Source: Arthrobacter sp. 135MFCol5.1 (GTDB taxonomy: Bacteria > Actinomycetota > Actinomycetes > Actinomycetales > Micrococcaceae). Taken from it: a stretch of 48,509 nucleotides of DNA. The notes under the pieces are model-generated. The model ran no database searches. It was not told where the DNA came from and saw nothing but the letters and a program-made list of their open reading frames with translations. The first letter of the stretch is position 1. Every line of letters starts with the position of its first letter. The position numbers and the translations under genes were made by a program. The stretch spans positions 1 to 48,509 of the forward strand of contig NZ_KB895472.1 of the NCBI RefSeq assembly GCF_000374865.1, given 5' to 3'. Shown one piece after another: positions 33,692 to 42,231 of the stretch.

Positions 33692-33711
33692 TGCCCGAGG
33701 TGGGACTCGAA
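33692..33711 (-). repeat. 3' fragment of a tRNA gene (possible attachment-site remnant)
   Basis: On the minus strand TTCGAGTCCCACCTCGGGCA equals a T-loop (TTCGAGT), the 3' half of a T-stem (CCCAC), an acceptor strand (CTCGGGC) and a discriminator base, as in leucine tRNAs that begin GCCCGAG. The DNA on the 5' side (33712 upward) lacks the pairing T-stem half, anticodon arm and acceptor strand. Twenty-base 3' tRNA ends of this kind are left by integrases that use tRNA genes as targets. No integrase gene is present in the window. Confidence 0.55.
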
Positions 33712-33967
33712 CTACATTCCCGCCCGCGCAAACTCTGGGAAGTCGCGAAAACATGCGGAATACGGGCCAATCCTGGCCCTAAACCACCCGGCCCGAACCG
33801 CAGAGTGTGGACATTGTCCACAGTCTTTGATCAGGCAGTTAAGCGAAGTCCGCGAAGCTGACGGAATCTGCATTATCAGCCTTTGAAAACAGACAAGGGA
33901 GTGCTCGGTAGGGCTACTTCCGGCCGATATCGTGACGGTTTCTGCTCAAGCTCTCCCAGTCCAAACT

Positions 33968-33999
33968 GCCCCGCCCTGCGTCTAGCCGCCGGGCGGGGC
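33968..33999 (-). terminator. Hairpin after the minus-strand AKR gene
   Basis: GCCCCGCCC (33968-33976) pairs with GGGCGGGGC (33991-33999) around 14 bases, 35 bases beyond the AKR stop. A T-run is lacking (AGTTTGG follows on the minus strand), so termination efficiency is uncertain. Confidence 0.6.
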
Positions 34000-34033
34000 C
34001 ACGACCAGGCCGCGAAACGCTCCCTTTTGTTTA

Positions 34034-34982
34034 TCAGGCCGGAATGAGGGAGGACATCTCGTCGAGGCGGTGGATTTCCAGTTCCGTGAGGGTCAGGGAG
34101 GGTGCTGCCATGAGGTCGGGCAACTGTTCCGCGGTGCGGGCGCTGGCGATTGGGGTGGCGATATTGGGTCGGGTGAGAAGCCATGCGAGAGCTGCTGTCG
34201 CAATAGTGGTGCCTCTCTCCTGTGCGATGTCGTCGAGGACGGAGATGACCCGCAAGCCTTCGGTACTGAAGTAACTGCCTGCCATCCGTTCTCGGGGTGT
34301 GCCTACGAGGTCTTCACGGGTCCGGTATTTGCCGGTGAGGAATCCGCTAGCGAGGGACCAGTAGGGGATGACCCCGAGCCCGTTGGCAGCAGCCAGTGAA
34401 GCGAGTTCGCCCTCGAAGCCGGTTCTGTGTACCAGGTTGTAGTGCGGCTGCAGGGCCACGGGACGGTCATAGCCGTTTTCGTCAGCGATCCTGATCCACT
34501 CCCTGATCCGGTCCGCGCTGTAGTTTGAGAGGCCGACGTGACGGATTTTTCCGGCAATAACGAGATCATCGAAGGCTCCGACGGTCTCCTCCCAGAGGAG
34601 TGGTCTCGTCATCGAAGTGCGCATAGTAGAGGTCGATGTAGTCGCTGCCTAGCCGTCGCAGGGATGCTTCGGAGGCTGCCACGATGTTCTTCCGGGACAG
34701 GCCTGGAAAACCGGGGTGCTGGCTGACTTTCGTTCCGATGATGACCTGAGACCTGTTGGAGCGCCGTGCCATCCAGTCTCCGATGATCGTCTCGGATTCC
34801 CCTCCGGTGTTGCCCTCGGCCCAGGCCGAGTAGCTGTCTGCTGTGTCGACGAAGTTTCCGCCCTGCTCAGTGAAGGCGTCCAGGACAGCGCGGGACTCTG
34901 TTTCATTGGAGGTCCATCCGAAGGTGTTTCCGCCCAGGGCGATCGGAAAGATGGTCAGGTCGGAATGACCAACGGTAGGCAT
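34034..34982 (-). pseudogene. Aldo-keto reductase gene split by a one-base insertion
   Basis: The N-terminal frame (34982 to 34566) gives IFPIALGGNTFGWTSNETES, FVDTADSYSAWAEG and IGTKV, ending after YYAHFDDETTPL. The C-terminal frame (to 34034) continues EETVGAFDDLVIAGKIRHVG and HYNLVHRTGFEGEL to a normal AKR end. Removing one base from the GGG near 34592 joins them into TTPLEETVGAF and yields a full-length protein of about 315 residues with Asp, Tyr, Lys and His of the tetrad. So this is either a recent pseudogene or a base-calling error in a short homopolymer. It would be the last gene of the minus-strand reductase operon. Confidence 0.75.
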
Positions 34983-35005
34983 GAGGTGTCCTTGAGGTGT
35001 CGGGG

Positions 35006-35785
35006 TCAGTCGGAGAGCGCGTCGATGGCTTCCATCTCGGCCGTGTTTAGGGTGAAGCCGTTCAGGTCGAGGTTCTGGACGATGCGTGCGGGATTGGTTG
35101 AACGCGGGATTGTCACGATCCGCTTTTGGAGCATCCAGCGAAGGACGATCTGGGCGACGCTGACGTCATGGTCTTCGGCCAGATGAAGCAGTGTCTTGTT
35201 TTGCAGGACGGGACCGCCCTGACCCAGCGGTGACCAGGCTGTCGTGACGATGCCGCGTGCGGTATTTTCCGCGACCAGGCTCTTGCGCTGCCGTAGAGGG
35301 TTTAGTTCGATCTGGTTTACCGCGGGGGTGACGTCCGAGTGCTGGGCCAGGAGGTCAAGATCGGCGGCTTCGAAGTTTGAAACACCGATGGAGCGGACGG
35401 TTCCGCGTTCCAGGAGTTTTTCCATGGCCCGCCAGGTTTCGGCGACCAGTCGGGAGTCGGGCTGGGGCCAGTGGATGAGATAGAGGTCGATGACGTCGGC
35501 ATCGAGCAGGCGGCGTGAGGTGTCGAACGCTTTCAGGGTTTGAGCGTAGCCCATGTCGGCGCGCCATACCTTGGTGGTGAGGAAGACGTCTTCGGGGGTT
35601 AGCCCTGCGTCGCGGATGCCCTGACCTACGGCCTGTTCGTTCGCGTAGAAGGTTGCGGTGTCAAAGGCGCGGTATCCGGCGCGCGCGGCGGCGGCAATAT
35701 CGGCGCGGGCGGTCTGCCAGCATCCGTATCCGACCGGTGGGATGCTCGCTCCGGTATTCAGCTGGATGTTTCCTGCGGTGGTCAT
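35006..35785 (-). CDS. Aldo-keto reductase, 2,5-diketo-D-gluconate reductase-like
   Basis: 259 residues, somewhat short for the family but with the full barrel. Motifs are FDTATFYANEQAVG (Asp and Tyr), LTTKVWRAD (Lys), DLYLIHWPQP (His), IGVSNFEAADLDLL and the NADPH-binding IPRSTNPARIVQNL. It reduces carbonyls of sugars, keto acids or other ketones. The ATG overlaps the MFS stop (ATGA). The substrate is unknown; neighbours suggest an enone- or ketone-bearing compound. Confidence 0.88.
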   Translation of the reverse strand: MTTAGNIQLNTGASIPPVGYGCWQTARADIAAAARAGYRAFDTATFYANEQAVGQGIRDAGLTPEDVFLTTKVWRADMGYAQTLKAFDTSRRLLDADVIDLYLIHWPQPDSRLVAETWRAMEKLLERGTVRSIGVSNFEAADLDLLAQHSDVTPAVNQIELNPLRQRKSLVAENTARGIVTTAWSPLGQGGPVLQNKTLLHLAEDHDVSVAQIVLRWMLQKRIVTIPRSTNPARIVQNLDLNGFTLNTAEMEAIDALSD

Positions 35786-37002
35786 GCTGTGATCCTTTTC
35801 TTGCCAGGGTTTGGTGTGGTGCGTTTCTGGTGCGTTGCGGACGCGAGCCAGATAACGAGGGCGATGAGAACGAAGGCGCCAGCCTGCACGCCGACGAGGG
35901 GCATCCCTCCGGCGCTGAAGGCGACCGTGCCCGTAAAGGCTCCGGCTGAGCCGCCCAGGAACACTGCGAACATGAAGACCGTGTTGGCCTGGGCTGATTG
36001 GACCGGGTTCGCCGCCAGGGTCCGGGCCTGGTTAGCGGAGAGGACTGTCTGGTTGGCCCAGGTGATGACGAACATGCTCGCACCAAACAGGACGGCCGAC
36101 GAGGGATCTATGATCACCGACAGCACGCCCAGGAGCAGGACCAGCAAGAACACGAGACCGACCGGAAGGGGCCCGAAACGGTCAACGAAGCGGCCGCTGA
36201 ATGGGGTAGCGATTCCGGCGGCAAGTCCGACGGCCCCGAAAAGGCCGGCCGAAAGGACGCTCCAGCCGAATCCAGGTCCGGTGAGGTGCAGCACCGTGAC
36301 CGTCCACAGGGAGTTGAAGGTGGCGAACACGAAGAACTGCATCAGCGCAGACTGGATCAGTTCAGGGCTCCGCCGGCTCAGCTGAAGGGTCGAGGCCAGC
36401 AGGTGCCGGTACTTGCCGCCGGCGGCGTGCAGCTGGAGCTCTGTGGCCAGGGCAGTGCGCAGGAACGGCAGCACGGCCAGGACCAGGACGGCGAAAGACA
36501 AGACGACCCACCGCCATCCGGTGGTCTGGACGAGCAGGCTTGCGATGATCCGGCCGCCAAAAATTCCGATCAGCAGGGCGCCGGCCACTGTTGCCAAGGC
36601 AGCGCCCGCCTTCCCTTTGGGGGCTAACCGGCTCGCGGCCGGGATGAGGATCTGGGCAATGTTTGCCACCAGGCCCACTGCCAGGAATCCCAATGTGACT
36701 CCCACAATCTCGGGCAGCACCGCCGTTACCGCAAGGGCCGCGGCAAGGAGAACCGACTGAATCGTGACCTGCCGCCGGGGCTGAACGCGGTCAGCGAGGG
36801 GAACCAGCAGGAATATGCCGATGGCGTAACCGGCCTGAACGCTGGTCGCGATGACACCGGCCGCTGCCGGGGCCACGCCAAAACCAGCCGCCAGCACCGT
36901 CAGCATGGCCTGTGGCAGGTAAATAACGCTGACCGCTGTAGCTGCGGCGACCGCGAGAACGATCAGTCTGGCGGCCCAGGACCATTCCCGCGCATTTCCC
37001 AT
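35782..37002 (-). CDS. MFS transporter, 12-helix exporter type
   Basis: 406 residues with about twelve membrane helices. The N-terminal half has AGYAIGIFLLVPLADRVQPR, the conserved loop 2-3 motif region of drug:proton antiporters. GWRWVVLSFAVLVLAVLP follows in helix 6. Overlaps at both ends with neighbours (start shares a base with the PRISE-like stop; stop overlaps the AKR start) place it inside one operon. Either export of a toxic carbonyl compound or import of the substrate is possible; resemblance favours export. Confidence 0.85.
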   Translation of the reverse strand: MGNAREWSWAARLIVLAVAAATAVSVIYLPQAMLTVLAAGFGVAPAAAGVIATSVQAGYAIGIFLLVPLADRVQPRRQVTIQSVLLAAALAVTAVLPEIVGVTLGFLAVGLVANIAQILIPAASRLAPKGKAGAALATVAGALLIGIFGGRIIASLLVQTTGWRWVVLSFAVLVLAVLPFLRTALATELQLHAAGGKYRHLLASTLQLSRRSPELIQSALMQFFVFATFNSLWTVTVLHLTGPGFGWSVLSAGLFGAVGLAAGIATPFSGRFVDRFGPLPVGLVFLLVLLLGVLSVIIDPSSAVLFGASMFVITWANQTVLSANQARTLAANPVQSAQANTVFMFAVFLGGSAGAFTGTVAFSAGGMPLVGVQAGAFVLIALVIWLASATHQKRTTPNPGKKRITA

Positions 37003-38126
37003 CAGGGCACGTACCTTTCAGATGACTGGCTGCTTAGCACAACGGGCGGAATGATCCGATCGGCCTCAAGTTCACGGAAGAGTTCCAGGAACCGGTCTTC
37101 GCTGTCGAGGCAGTCGGTGAAGCCGGCCTGGCGGGCCTTAATGGTGGAGGAGACGTTGTCGAACCCGGACCGCAGCAGGAAGTCGCCGAATTCCCATCCG
37201 ACCAGGTCTTCATACGGAGTCGGGACCAACGAGTGCCGGGCCACCAGCCGCTCCCAGACGTTTTTGAGCTGAGGCATCGCGTCAGCCAGGGGCACCGGCT
37301 GGGGTTCGGCGTAATCCATGCCGAGGTGACGGGCGAAGGCCGGCCACAGCTGGCGCCAACGGAACTGGTCACGGTTGGTGATGTTGAAGACTTCGCCGGC
37401 GGCCTGTGGATCCGAGCCCGCCCATACTGTGGCCCGGGCAAGCAGGCCTGCATCGGTGACCTGATAGAGGGCGTCAAAGGCGGCAATCGTGCCGGGAAAC
37501 CGTAGCGGCTGGCCCAGTTCACGACAGATGCTGGCGTAGACGGCGATCACCATCAGCAGGTTCATTGGGTTGCCGACAGCGTAACCGACTACCCCTTCGG
37601 GACGCAGGATGGTCAGGTCAAAGCCGCGCTCCGCTGCGGTTTGACGCAGCAGGTCCTCCTGGTCGTAGTAAAAGTTCGGCTGCACGAGGCGCGGGTCCCG
37701 CTCCTTGGCCGGTGTGTTGAAGTAACCCGGATGCGCCCCGTAGGCCTTTCCGCCCTTATACAGGGTGACGTGACGCAGTGGGGCACCGGCGCTGTAAAGG
37801 CCGTCAAGGGTATTGCGCAGCAATCCGACGTTGGCCTCTGAAAGCTCCCGGGACGTCGGGCGCTCGGCGTAAGCGCCGAAGACCAGATGCGTTGTGTCTT
37901 CGGCCTCAGCCAGACCTGACGCGGAGGCTTCAGGATCGCTGAGATCTACCGACAAGTGGTCCCAATAGGCGCCCTGGACGGGGCGCCGGCTGATGCCGCG
38001 AACCTGCCAGCCCTGACGTGCATACTCATCGGCGGCATGCCGTCCGATCACTCCCCCGGCCCCGGCAACAAGCACGCTGCCCTTCCGGCGGGGCTGGTCC
38101 GGATCCCTGAGGTGCTGCTCAGACAA
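37002..38126 (-). CDS. PRISE-like NAD(P)-dependent enone reductase, extended SDR
   Basis: About 374 residues. GSVLVAGAGGVIGRHAADEY is the Rossmann nucleotide site. LYKGGKAYGAHPG and PNFYYDQEDLL are close to the signature of plant progesterone 5-beta-reductase/iridoid synthase-like (PRISE) enzymes and their bacterial relatives, where the Lys of the YKGGKxYG block and the Tyr of NFYYDQED belong to the active site. They reduce the C=C bond of enones with NADPH. A TTG at 38126 with GGAG six bases upstream is the best start; a TTG at 38144 is also open. It overlaps the preceding SDR stop. An epimerase annotation is possible by fold only. Confidence 0.82.
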   Translation of the reverse strand: MSEQHLRDPDQPRRKGSVLVAGAGGVIGRHAADEYARQGWQVRGISRRPVQGAYWDHLSVDLSDPEASASGLAEAEDTTHLVFGAYAERPTSRELSEANVGLLRNTLDGLYSAGAPLRHVTLYKGGKAYGAHPGYFNTPAKERDPRLVQPNFYYDQEDLLRQTAAERGFDLTILRPEGVVGYAVGNPMNLLMVIAVYASICRELGQPLRFPGTIAAFDALYQVTDAGLLARATVWAGSDPQAAGEVFNITNRDQFRWRQLWPAFARHLGMDYAEPQPVPLADAMPQLKNVWERLVARHSLVPTPYEDLVGWEFGDFLLRSGFDNVSSTIKARQAGFTDCLDSEDRFLELFRELEADRIIPPVVLSSQSSERYVP

Positions 38127-38832
38127 GGCGGGCTCCGCCGTCAACGTGGTGGATTGTTCCGGTCGTGAAGCCGTTATCGATCAGGTGCAGGACTGTAGAG
38201 GCGAGATCCTCAGGACGTCCGATGCGGCCGGTCGGCAAGGATTTGGCCTGCTGTTCAAAAGCTGCTGCTTTTTGGTCGTCGGGGAGGTGGGACCAGCCCT
38301 CGGTGTCGGTCATGCCCGGGCTGACGGCGTTAACCCGGACGGGAGCTAGTTCGACGGCGAGAGAACGGGTGAGGCCTTCGACGGCGGCATTCACTGCTGT
38401 CACGGCGACCGTGCCGGGCGCGGGGCGGTCGGCGGCGACGCCGGAGAAGAAAGTGATGCTGCCGGTGTCCGGCAGCAACGGCCCGAAGACCTGGACGGCG
38501 CGGTAGTAACCCCAGAATTTTGCTTCGAAGACGTTCCGGGCGTCGTCGATGGCAAGTTCCCGGAAAGGGGCATAGGCCAGGGCGGCGGCGGAGAGGACCA
38601 GGTGGTCGATAGGGCCTGTTGCCGCAGCGGCTGCCCGGATGCTGTCCATGTCAGTGAGGTCAATCTCGAGGCCGACGGCGCCGCCGCCAATGTCCCGGGC
38701 CGTGGCCTGCGCGCGGGATTGCGTGCGTCCGGCAACGATGACCGCGTCACCGCGTGATGCCAGCAGTTTCGCGGTGTCGCGACCTATGCCGGAGGTTCCG
38801 CCGATAATCAGTACTGTCTGCGAGGTGCTCAT
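38119..38832 (-). CDS. Short-chain dehydrogenase/reductase
   Basis: 237 residues from ATG 38832 (AAGGAAC eight bases upstream); the longer open frame adds 20 unrelated residues. The nucleotide motif is IIGGTSGIGRDTA, followed by VIVAGRT and a C-terminal TTGTIHHVDGGARLV. The usual NNAG is replaced by LVLSAAALAY, and the normal YxxxK is not intact (the region reads VTAVNAAVEGLTRSLAVEL, where Tyr and Lys are missing). It may therefore be a divergent or non-catalytic SDR. Co-transcribed with the PRISE-like gene. Confidence 0.82.
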   Translation of the reverse strand: MSTSQTVLIIGGTSGIGRDTAKLLASRGDAVIVAGRTQSRAQATARDIGGGAVGLEIDLTDMDSIRAAAAATGPIDHLVLSAAALAYAPFRELAIDDARNVFEAKFWGYYRAVQVFGPLLPDTGSITFFSGVAADRPAPGTVAVTAVNAAVEGLTRSLAVELAPVRVNAVSPGMTDTEGWSHLPDDQKAAAFEQQAKSLPTGRIGRPEDLASTVLHLIDNGFTTGTIHHVDGGARLV

Positions 38833-38876
38833 GCCGATGTTCCTTTGGGTTCGGGCCGTGAAGGCAAATTGGTCAG

Positions 38877-39587
38877 TTACGGGGTGGTGCACAGGGCGCC
38901 GGTGGAACCCGGATCCCTGGTGACGTATGAGCAGGCATGGCTTTTCAAGAGGCGGGCCGCCGCGGCGGCTTGACCCGCTTCGAGGGCTGCCATGATTGCG
39001 GCGTGTTCTTCCACCGAGTTGGGGAAGCCCACCTGGTTGTGGGCAGCGCCTACGAGGGTGAGCATTTCGATTCCCAGGGCGTTCCAGGCCCGGGTGAGTG
39101 CATCGTTGCCGGCGCTTTCAACGATGTGGCGATGGAAGCGTGTGCTGTGGAAGCACAGCGCGATGAGATCGCCGTTTTCCTGCGCGGCCCGCATTCCGTC
39201 CAGCGCGCTGGCCAAGTCCGTTGTCTTGCCCTTCAGATGACGTGCAGCGGAATGTCCGGCGATTTCCTCGAGGGCGGCCCGGACGGGGTGGGCCTGTCGC
39301 AGGTCCTCGCTGTCCAGTTCCCGAACGCGGCAGCCCTTATTGGGTTCGGACTCTACAAAGCCCATGCCCGCAAGGTCCCGCAGCGCCTCCCGCGCAGGTG
39401 TCTGGCTGGTGCCCAGGCTCCGGGCTATCTCCAGTTCTGTCAGGCGCTGGCCCGGGACGTAGGTCCCATCCACGATCCTGGCCGCGATGTGGTCGCGGAC
39501 GCGGACGCGCAAGGGCGTGGCAACCAGGGGGCCGCCGGAAGAGGAGTCCGGATCCTTCACGGTGGACTCCCCCGCTGTCACTGTCAT
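38877..39587 (-). CDS. GntR-family regulator with FCD domain
   Basis: 236 residues. The winged helix includes VRDHIAARIVDGTYVPGQRL and TSQTPAREALRDLAGMGFVE; the C-terminal FCD domain has the metal-site pattern FHSTRFHRHIVESAGND and a later EEHAAIMAALEAG. FCD regulators sense small carboxylates or sugars. The ATG at 39587 lies about 40 bases from the palindrome ATTATCGATAAT shared with the divergent cupin gene. It is followed by SDR, PRISE, MFS and AKR genes with a 44-base gap and no terminator, so it likely leads the operon. Confidence 0.9.
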   Translation of the reverse strand: MTVTAGESTVKDPDSSSGGPLVATPLRVRVRDHIAARIVDGTYVPGQRLTELEIARSLGTSQTPAREALRDLAGMGFVESEPNKGCRVRELDSEDLRQAHPVRAALEEIAGHSAARHLKGKTTDLASALDGMRAAQENGDLIALCFHSTRFHRHIVESAGNDALTRAWNALGIEMLTLVGAAHNQVGFPNSVEEHAAIMAALEAGQAAAAARLLKSHACSYVTRDPGSTGALCTTP

Positions 39588-39633
39588 TTGTTGCTTACCT
39601 CCCTTAGATGAGCCTTACCAACCTAGATACTAC

Positions 39634-39645
39634 ATTATCGATAAT
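39634..39645. promoter_or_regulatory. GntR-type operator between divergent gntR and cupin genes
   Basis: ATTATCGATAAT, extended to a 14-base palindrome by C and G on either side. The same 12-mer occurs twice before the FAH gene (42276-42287, 42330-42341). It lies in the only promoter region between the minus-strand reductase operon and the plus-strand cluster. GATAAT (39647-39652) just downstream is a likely -10 for the cupin gene. Confidence 0.75.
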
Positions 39646-39658
39646 GGATAATTGATTT

Positions 39659-40078
39659 GTGACTGAAGAAGAGATCGATCCCACGCTCACCGACCATGGT
39701 CCCGCGCCTTATGTCCTGGACATCGAGAGTGCTACGGAGGCCAACGATGACTACCGAAGGACAATCTGGACGGGCGGCCGGCTGCAGGTCACCGTCATGG
39801 CCATTGCCCCGGGGGACGACATCGGACTGGAAGTGCACCAGGACGTGGACCAGTTCCTGCGGGTGGAGAGTGGACAGGGCAAGGTCCAGATGGGTCCGGC
39901 AGCCGGGAACCTGATCCATGAATGGGACGCTCGGGACGGCGATGCGATCTTTGTTCCGGCCGGAACCTGGCACAACGTCACAGCCGTCGGCGCTGTCCCC
40001 CCTAAGCTCTACTCGATCTATTCACCACCGGAACACCCGCACGGCACTGTGCAGACCACAAAATCCGATCCCGAATAA
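39659..40078 (+). CDS. Cupin-domain protein
   Basis: 139 residues, one small beta-barrel. Cupin motif 1 is PGDDIGLEVHQDVDQFLRVE (His, Asp, Glu in ligand positions) and motif 2 is GDAIFVPAGTWHNVTAVG with the last His. It probably binds a divalent metal; isomerase, dioxygenase or sensor roles are all possible. The GTG start lies six bases after a GATAAT -10-like box and has no ribosome-binding site, so the mRNA is probably leaderless. It opens the plus-strand cluster under the GntR-type operator. Confidence 0.82.
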   Translation: MTEEEIDPTLTDHGPAPYVLDIESATEANDDYRRTIWTGGRLQVTVMAIAPGDDIGLEVHQDVDQFLRVESGQGKVQMGPAAGNLIHEWDARDGDAIFVPAGTWHNVTAVGAVPPKLYSIYSPPEHPHGTVQTTKSDPE

Positions 40079-40158
40079 CTGACCACACATCGATCGGACG
40101 CCTGCGGCGGATCAACGTCCGACAATGCGGATCCCGATCCGAAAGGAACGCCAAGCTA

Positions 40159-41577
40159 ATGCCTGAAAGAAGCATTTCCCGGCTGACGGCCGTGGCCGTG
40201 ACCCTGGCTGTCGTCATGGACCTGCTGGATACCACCGTGGTCAATATCGCGGTGCCCACCCTTCAGGAGGAGTTCGACGCCGGCCCTGGGCCGGTCCAGT
40301 GGGTGATCACCTCCTATCTTTTGGCGATCGCGGTGTCACTGCCGATGAGTGGCTGGATCAGCCGCAGTCTGGGCCAGGGCCGGGCATTCCTGATCGCGCT
40401 GGGAATCTTCGGGATGGCCTCGGCCCTCACTGCCTTGGCATGGTCCCTGCCGGTCCTCATCGCGTTCCGGGCTCTACAGGGTCTCGGCGGAGGGTTGATC
40501 CTCCCGATCGGCATGGCCATGCTTTTCGCCGCGTTCCCCGCCGACCAGCGGGCGAAGGCCTCCGCGCTCATTTCGGTGCCGGCGGCCCTCGCCCCGGTCC
40601 TGGGCCCGCTGATCGGTGGGTGGTTTGTGCAGGACATCGGCTGGCGGTGGGTCTTCTGGCTTAACGTGCCCATCGCCCTCGCCGCCATTCTGACCGGCCT
40701 GCGTTTGCCGGCGCAACGGCCGGCCACCCCCGGTGCCCGGTTCGACGGCGTTGGCCTTGTACTTGTCTCGGCAGGCCTTGTGCTTTTGGTGCTGGGTCTT
40801 ACCGGAGCCGAAAACGGATACCCCGCCGCTCTGCCCCTGATCGCCATCGCCACCGCAGTGCTGCTCCTGGCCGGATTCGCCGTGCGGCAGCTCCGCCGCG
40901 AAGATCCCCTGCTCAATGTCCGGCTGCTCGTCAAGCGGGAGATCTGGAGCAGCAACCTCGCCTTCCTCCTGACCGCCCTGTCCTATGGGGCGCTGCTGTT
41001 CCTGCTCCCGCTGTATCTCCAGGGCCACGGCGGGATGTCCCCGCTGGACAGCGGACTCATGAGGTCCCTGCACGCCGTCGGCATCCTGCTGGCCACCCCG
41101 GTCACCACCCGATTTACCCGGCGCACGGGCCCGCGCGCGCCGCTGGCTGCAGGGTTGGCTCTCATGGCAGCCGGAGCGGGGGCACTGTCACTGACGGGCC
41201 AAGCAATGCCGGGGTGGCTGACGGCAGCCGCGATTCTGGTTGCGGGTGCGGGTTTCGGCACAACCATCGTCCCGCTGCAGACGGCTACCGTCACCGGACT
41301 GCACGGTCCGGAGCTGGCCGACGGTTCGACAATCGTGAACATGGCCCGGCAGATCGGCATGGCGGTCGGCGTCGCCGCCGCCGCTGCTGCCCTCAATGCC
41401 TTGAACGGTACCAACGGCCCCGGTTCCGGATATGCCGGCGCCTTTCTCCTCGCCGCGGCCCTGGCAGCGCTGGCCATTGTCCCCAGCCTGGCCTTCAGGG
41501 ACCCCAAGCCCGCACCGCGAGATCCAGAACATGCCCCGAAACGGCCTGAACGGACGGGCGCCACGAGAGCATCATGA
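40159..41577 (+). CDS. MFS transporter, DHA2 (EmrB/QacA) family
   Basis: 472 residues with about fourteen membrane helices. The N-terminal helix VVMDLLDTTVVNIAVPTLQE is the D1-type motif of DHA2 exporters, followed by QWVITSYLLAIAVSLPMSGW and motif C-like GPLIGGWFVQDIGWRWVFWL. AAGGAA precedes the ATG by ten bases. Such proteins export drugs or aromatic compounds with protons. It lies 80 bases behind the cupin gene and 12 before a second gntR, in one transcription direction. Confidence 0.9.
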   Translation: MPERSISRLTAVAVTLAVVMDLLDTTVVNIAVPTLQEEFDAGPGPVQWVITSYLLAIAVSLPMSGWISRSLGQGRAFLIALGIFGMASALTALAWSLPVLIAFRALQGLGGGLILPIGMAMLFAAFPADQRAKASALISVPAALAPVLGPLIGGWFVQDIGWRWVFWLNVPIALAAILTGLRLPAQRPATPGARFDGVGLVLVSAGLVLLVLGLTGAENGYPAALPLIAIATAVLLLAGFAVRQLRREDPLLNVRLLVKREIWSSNLAFLLTALSYGALLFLLPLYLQGHGGMSPLDSGLMRSLHAVGILLATPVTTRFTRRTGPRAPLAAGLALMAAGAGALSLTGQAMPGWLTAAAILVAGAGFGTTIVPLQTATVTGLHGPELADGSTIVNMARQIGMAVGVAAAAAALNALNGTNGPGSGYAGAFLLAAALAALAIVPSLAFRDPKPAPRDPEHAPKRPERTGATRAS

Positions 41578-41589
41578 AAGACTGGGGAA

Positions 41590-42231
41590 ATGGCGGTATC
41601 AGCAGCATTTGAGAACGAGAGCCTCTCGGAAAAGGTCAAGCGCACCATCGTGGACAGGGTCGTTGACGGCACCTACCCTCCCGGTATGCGCCTCGTGGAG
41701 CTCCAGCTCGCCAAAGAATTCGGCGTCAGCCAAGCGCCGGTCCGCGAGGCCCTGCGGGAGCTGTCCTCCACACGGCTGGTCGAAAACATCCCCCGCCGCG
41801 GAACCTTCGTCCGGTCCGCCTCCCAGGATGACCTCGCCGAAGTCTACTTCGTCCGCCTCGCGCTCGAGGGAACCGCCGCCGCCGCCGCATATCCGGCACT
41901 GCACGCCGACCCGGCACCGCTGCGGGAGGCCCTGGCCGGCATGCGCGAAGCCGCGGCGACGAATGACGCCCACGGCATCGCCAAGTACAGTACCGACTTC
42001 CACCGGGCTGTTGTGGTTGCGACCGGGAACCGGCTGATGCTGGAGATCTGGGATTCCCTGTATGTCGAGGCCCGCACCATGGCCACCGTCGTGCGCGGCC
42101 ACGTCGACCTGCACGCAGCGGCCGAAGCCCACGTCCCGATCCTGGAAGCCTTCGAAAGCGGCACACCGGACCTCTGCACCAAGCTCGTCACCGAACACCA
42201 GCACGAGTACTCCATCCTCCCCCAGGAATAG
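41590..42231 (+). CDS. Second GntR-family regulator with FCD domain
   Basis: 213 residues. The winged helix contains VKRTIVDRVVDGTYPPGMRL and SQAPVREALRELSSTRLVEN; the FCD domain contains STDFHRAVVVATGNRLMLEI and AHVPILEAF. It is of the same subfamily as the regulator at 38877 but clearly diverged. Directly after its stop is a hairpin, then two ATTATCGATAAT palindromes, which suggests it controls the FAH transcript or shares sites with the other regulator. Confidence 0.9.
   Translation: MAVSAAFENESLSEKVKRTIVDRVVDGTYPPGMRLVELQLAKEFGVSQAPVREALRELSSTRLVENIPRRGTFVRSASQDDLAEVYFVRLALEGTAAAAAYPALHADPAPLREALAGMREAAATNDAHGIAKYSTDFHRAVVVATGNRLMLEIWDSLYVEARTMATVVRGHVDLHAAAEAHVPILEAFESGTPDLCTKLVTEHQHEYSILPQE

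Larger units (their letters stand above)
33158..34033. other. Gene-free stretch between two reductase clusters
   Basis: About 0.88 kb with no credible gene. The open frames present have unusual composition (many Pro, Cys and Trp), no ribosome-binding sites and no family motifs. It holds a 3' tRNA fragment with a terminator (33663-33711) and a hairpin behind the minus-strand AKR gene (33968-33999). The rest may be remnants of mobile DNA, but I recognise nothing specific. Confidence 0.5.

Noticed and set aside
33692..33780. A complete minus-strand tRNA gene
   Set aside because: Only the T-loop and 3' acceptor strand are present; the matching T-stem half, anticodon arm, D-arm and 5' acceptor strand are missing.
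33249..33861. Overlapping plus-strand frames of 136 and 178 codons in the gene-free stretch
   Set aside because: Composition rich in Pro, Cys, Trp and Arg, no ribosome-binding site, and they run through the tRNA fragment and terminator.
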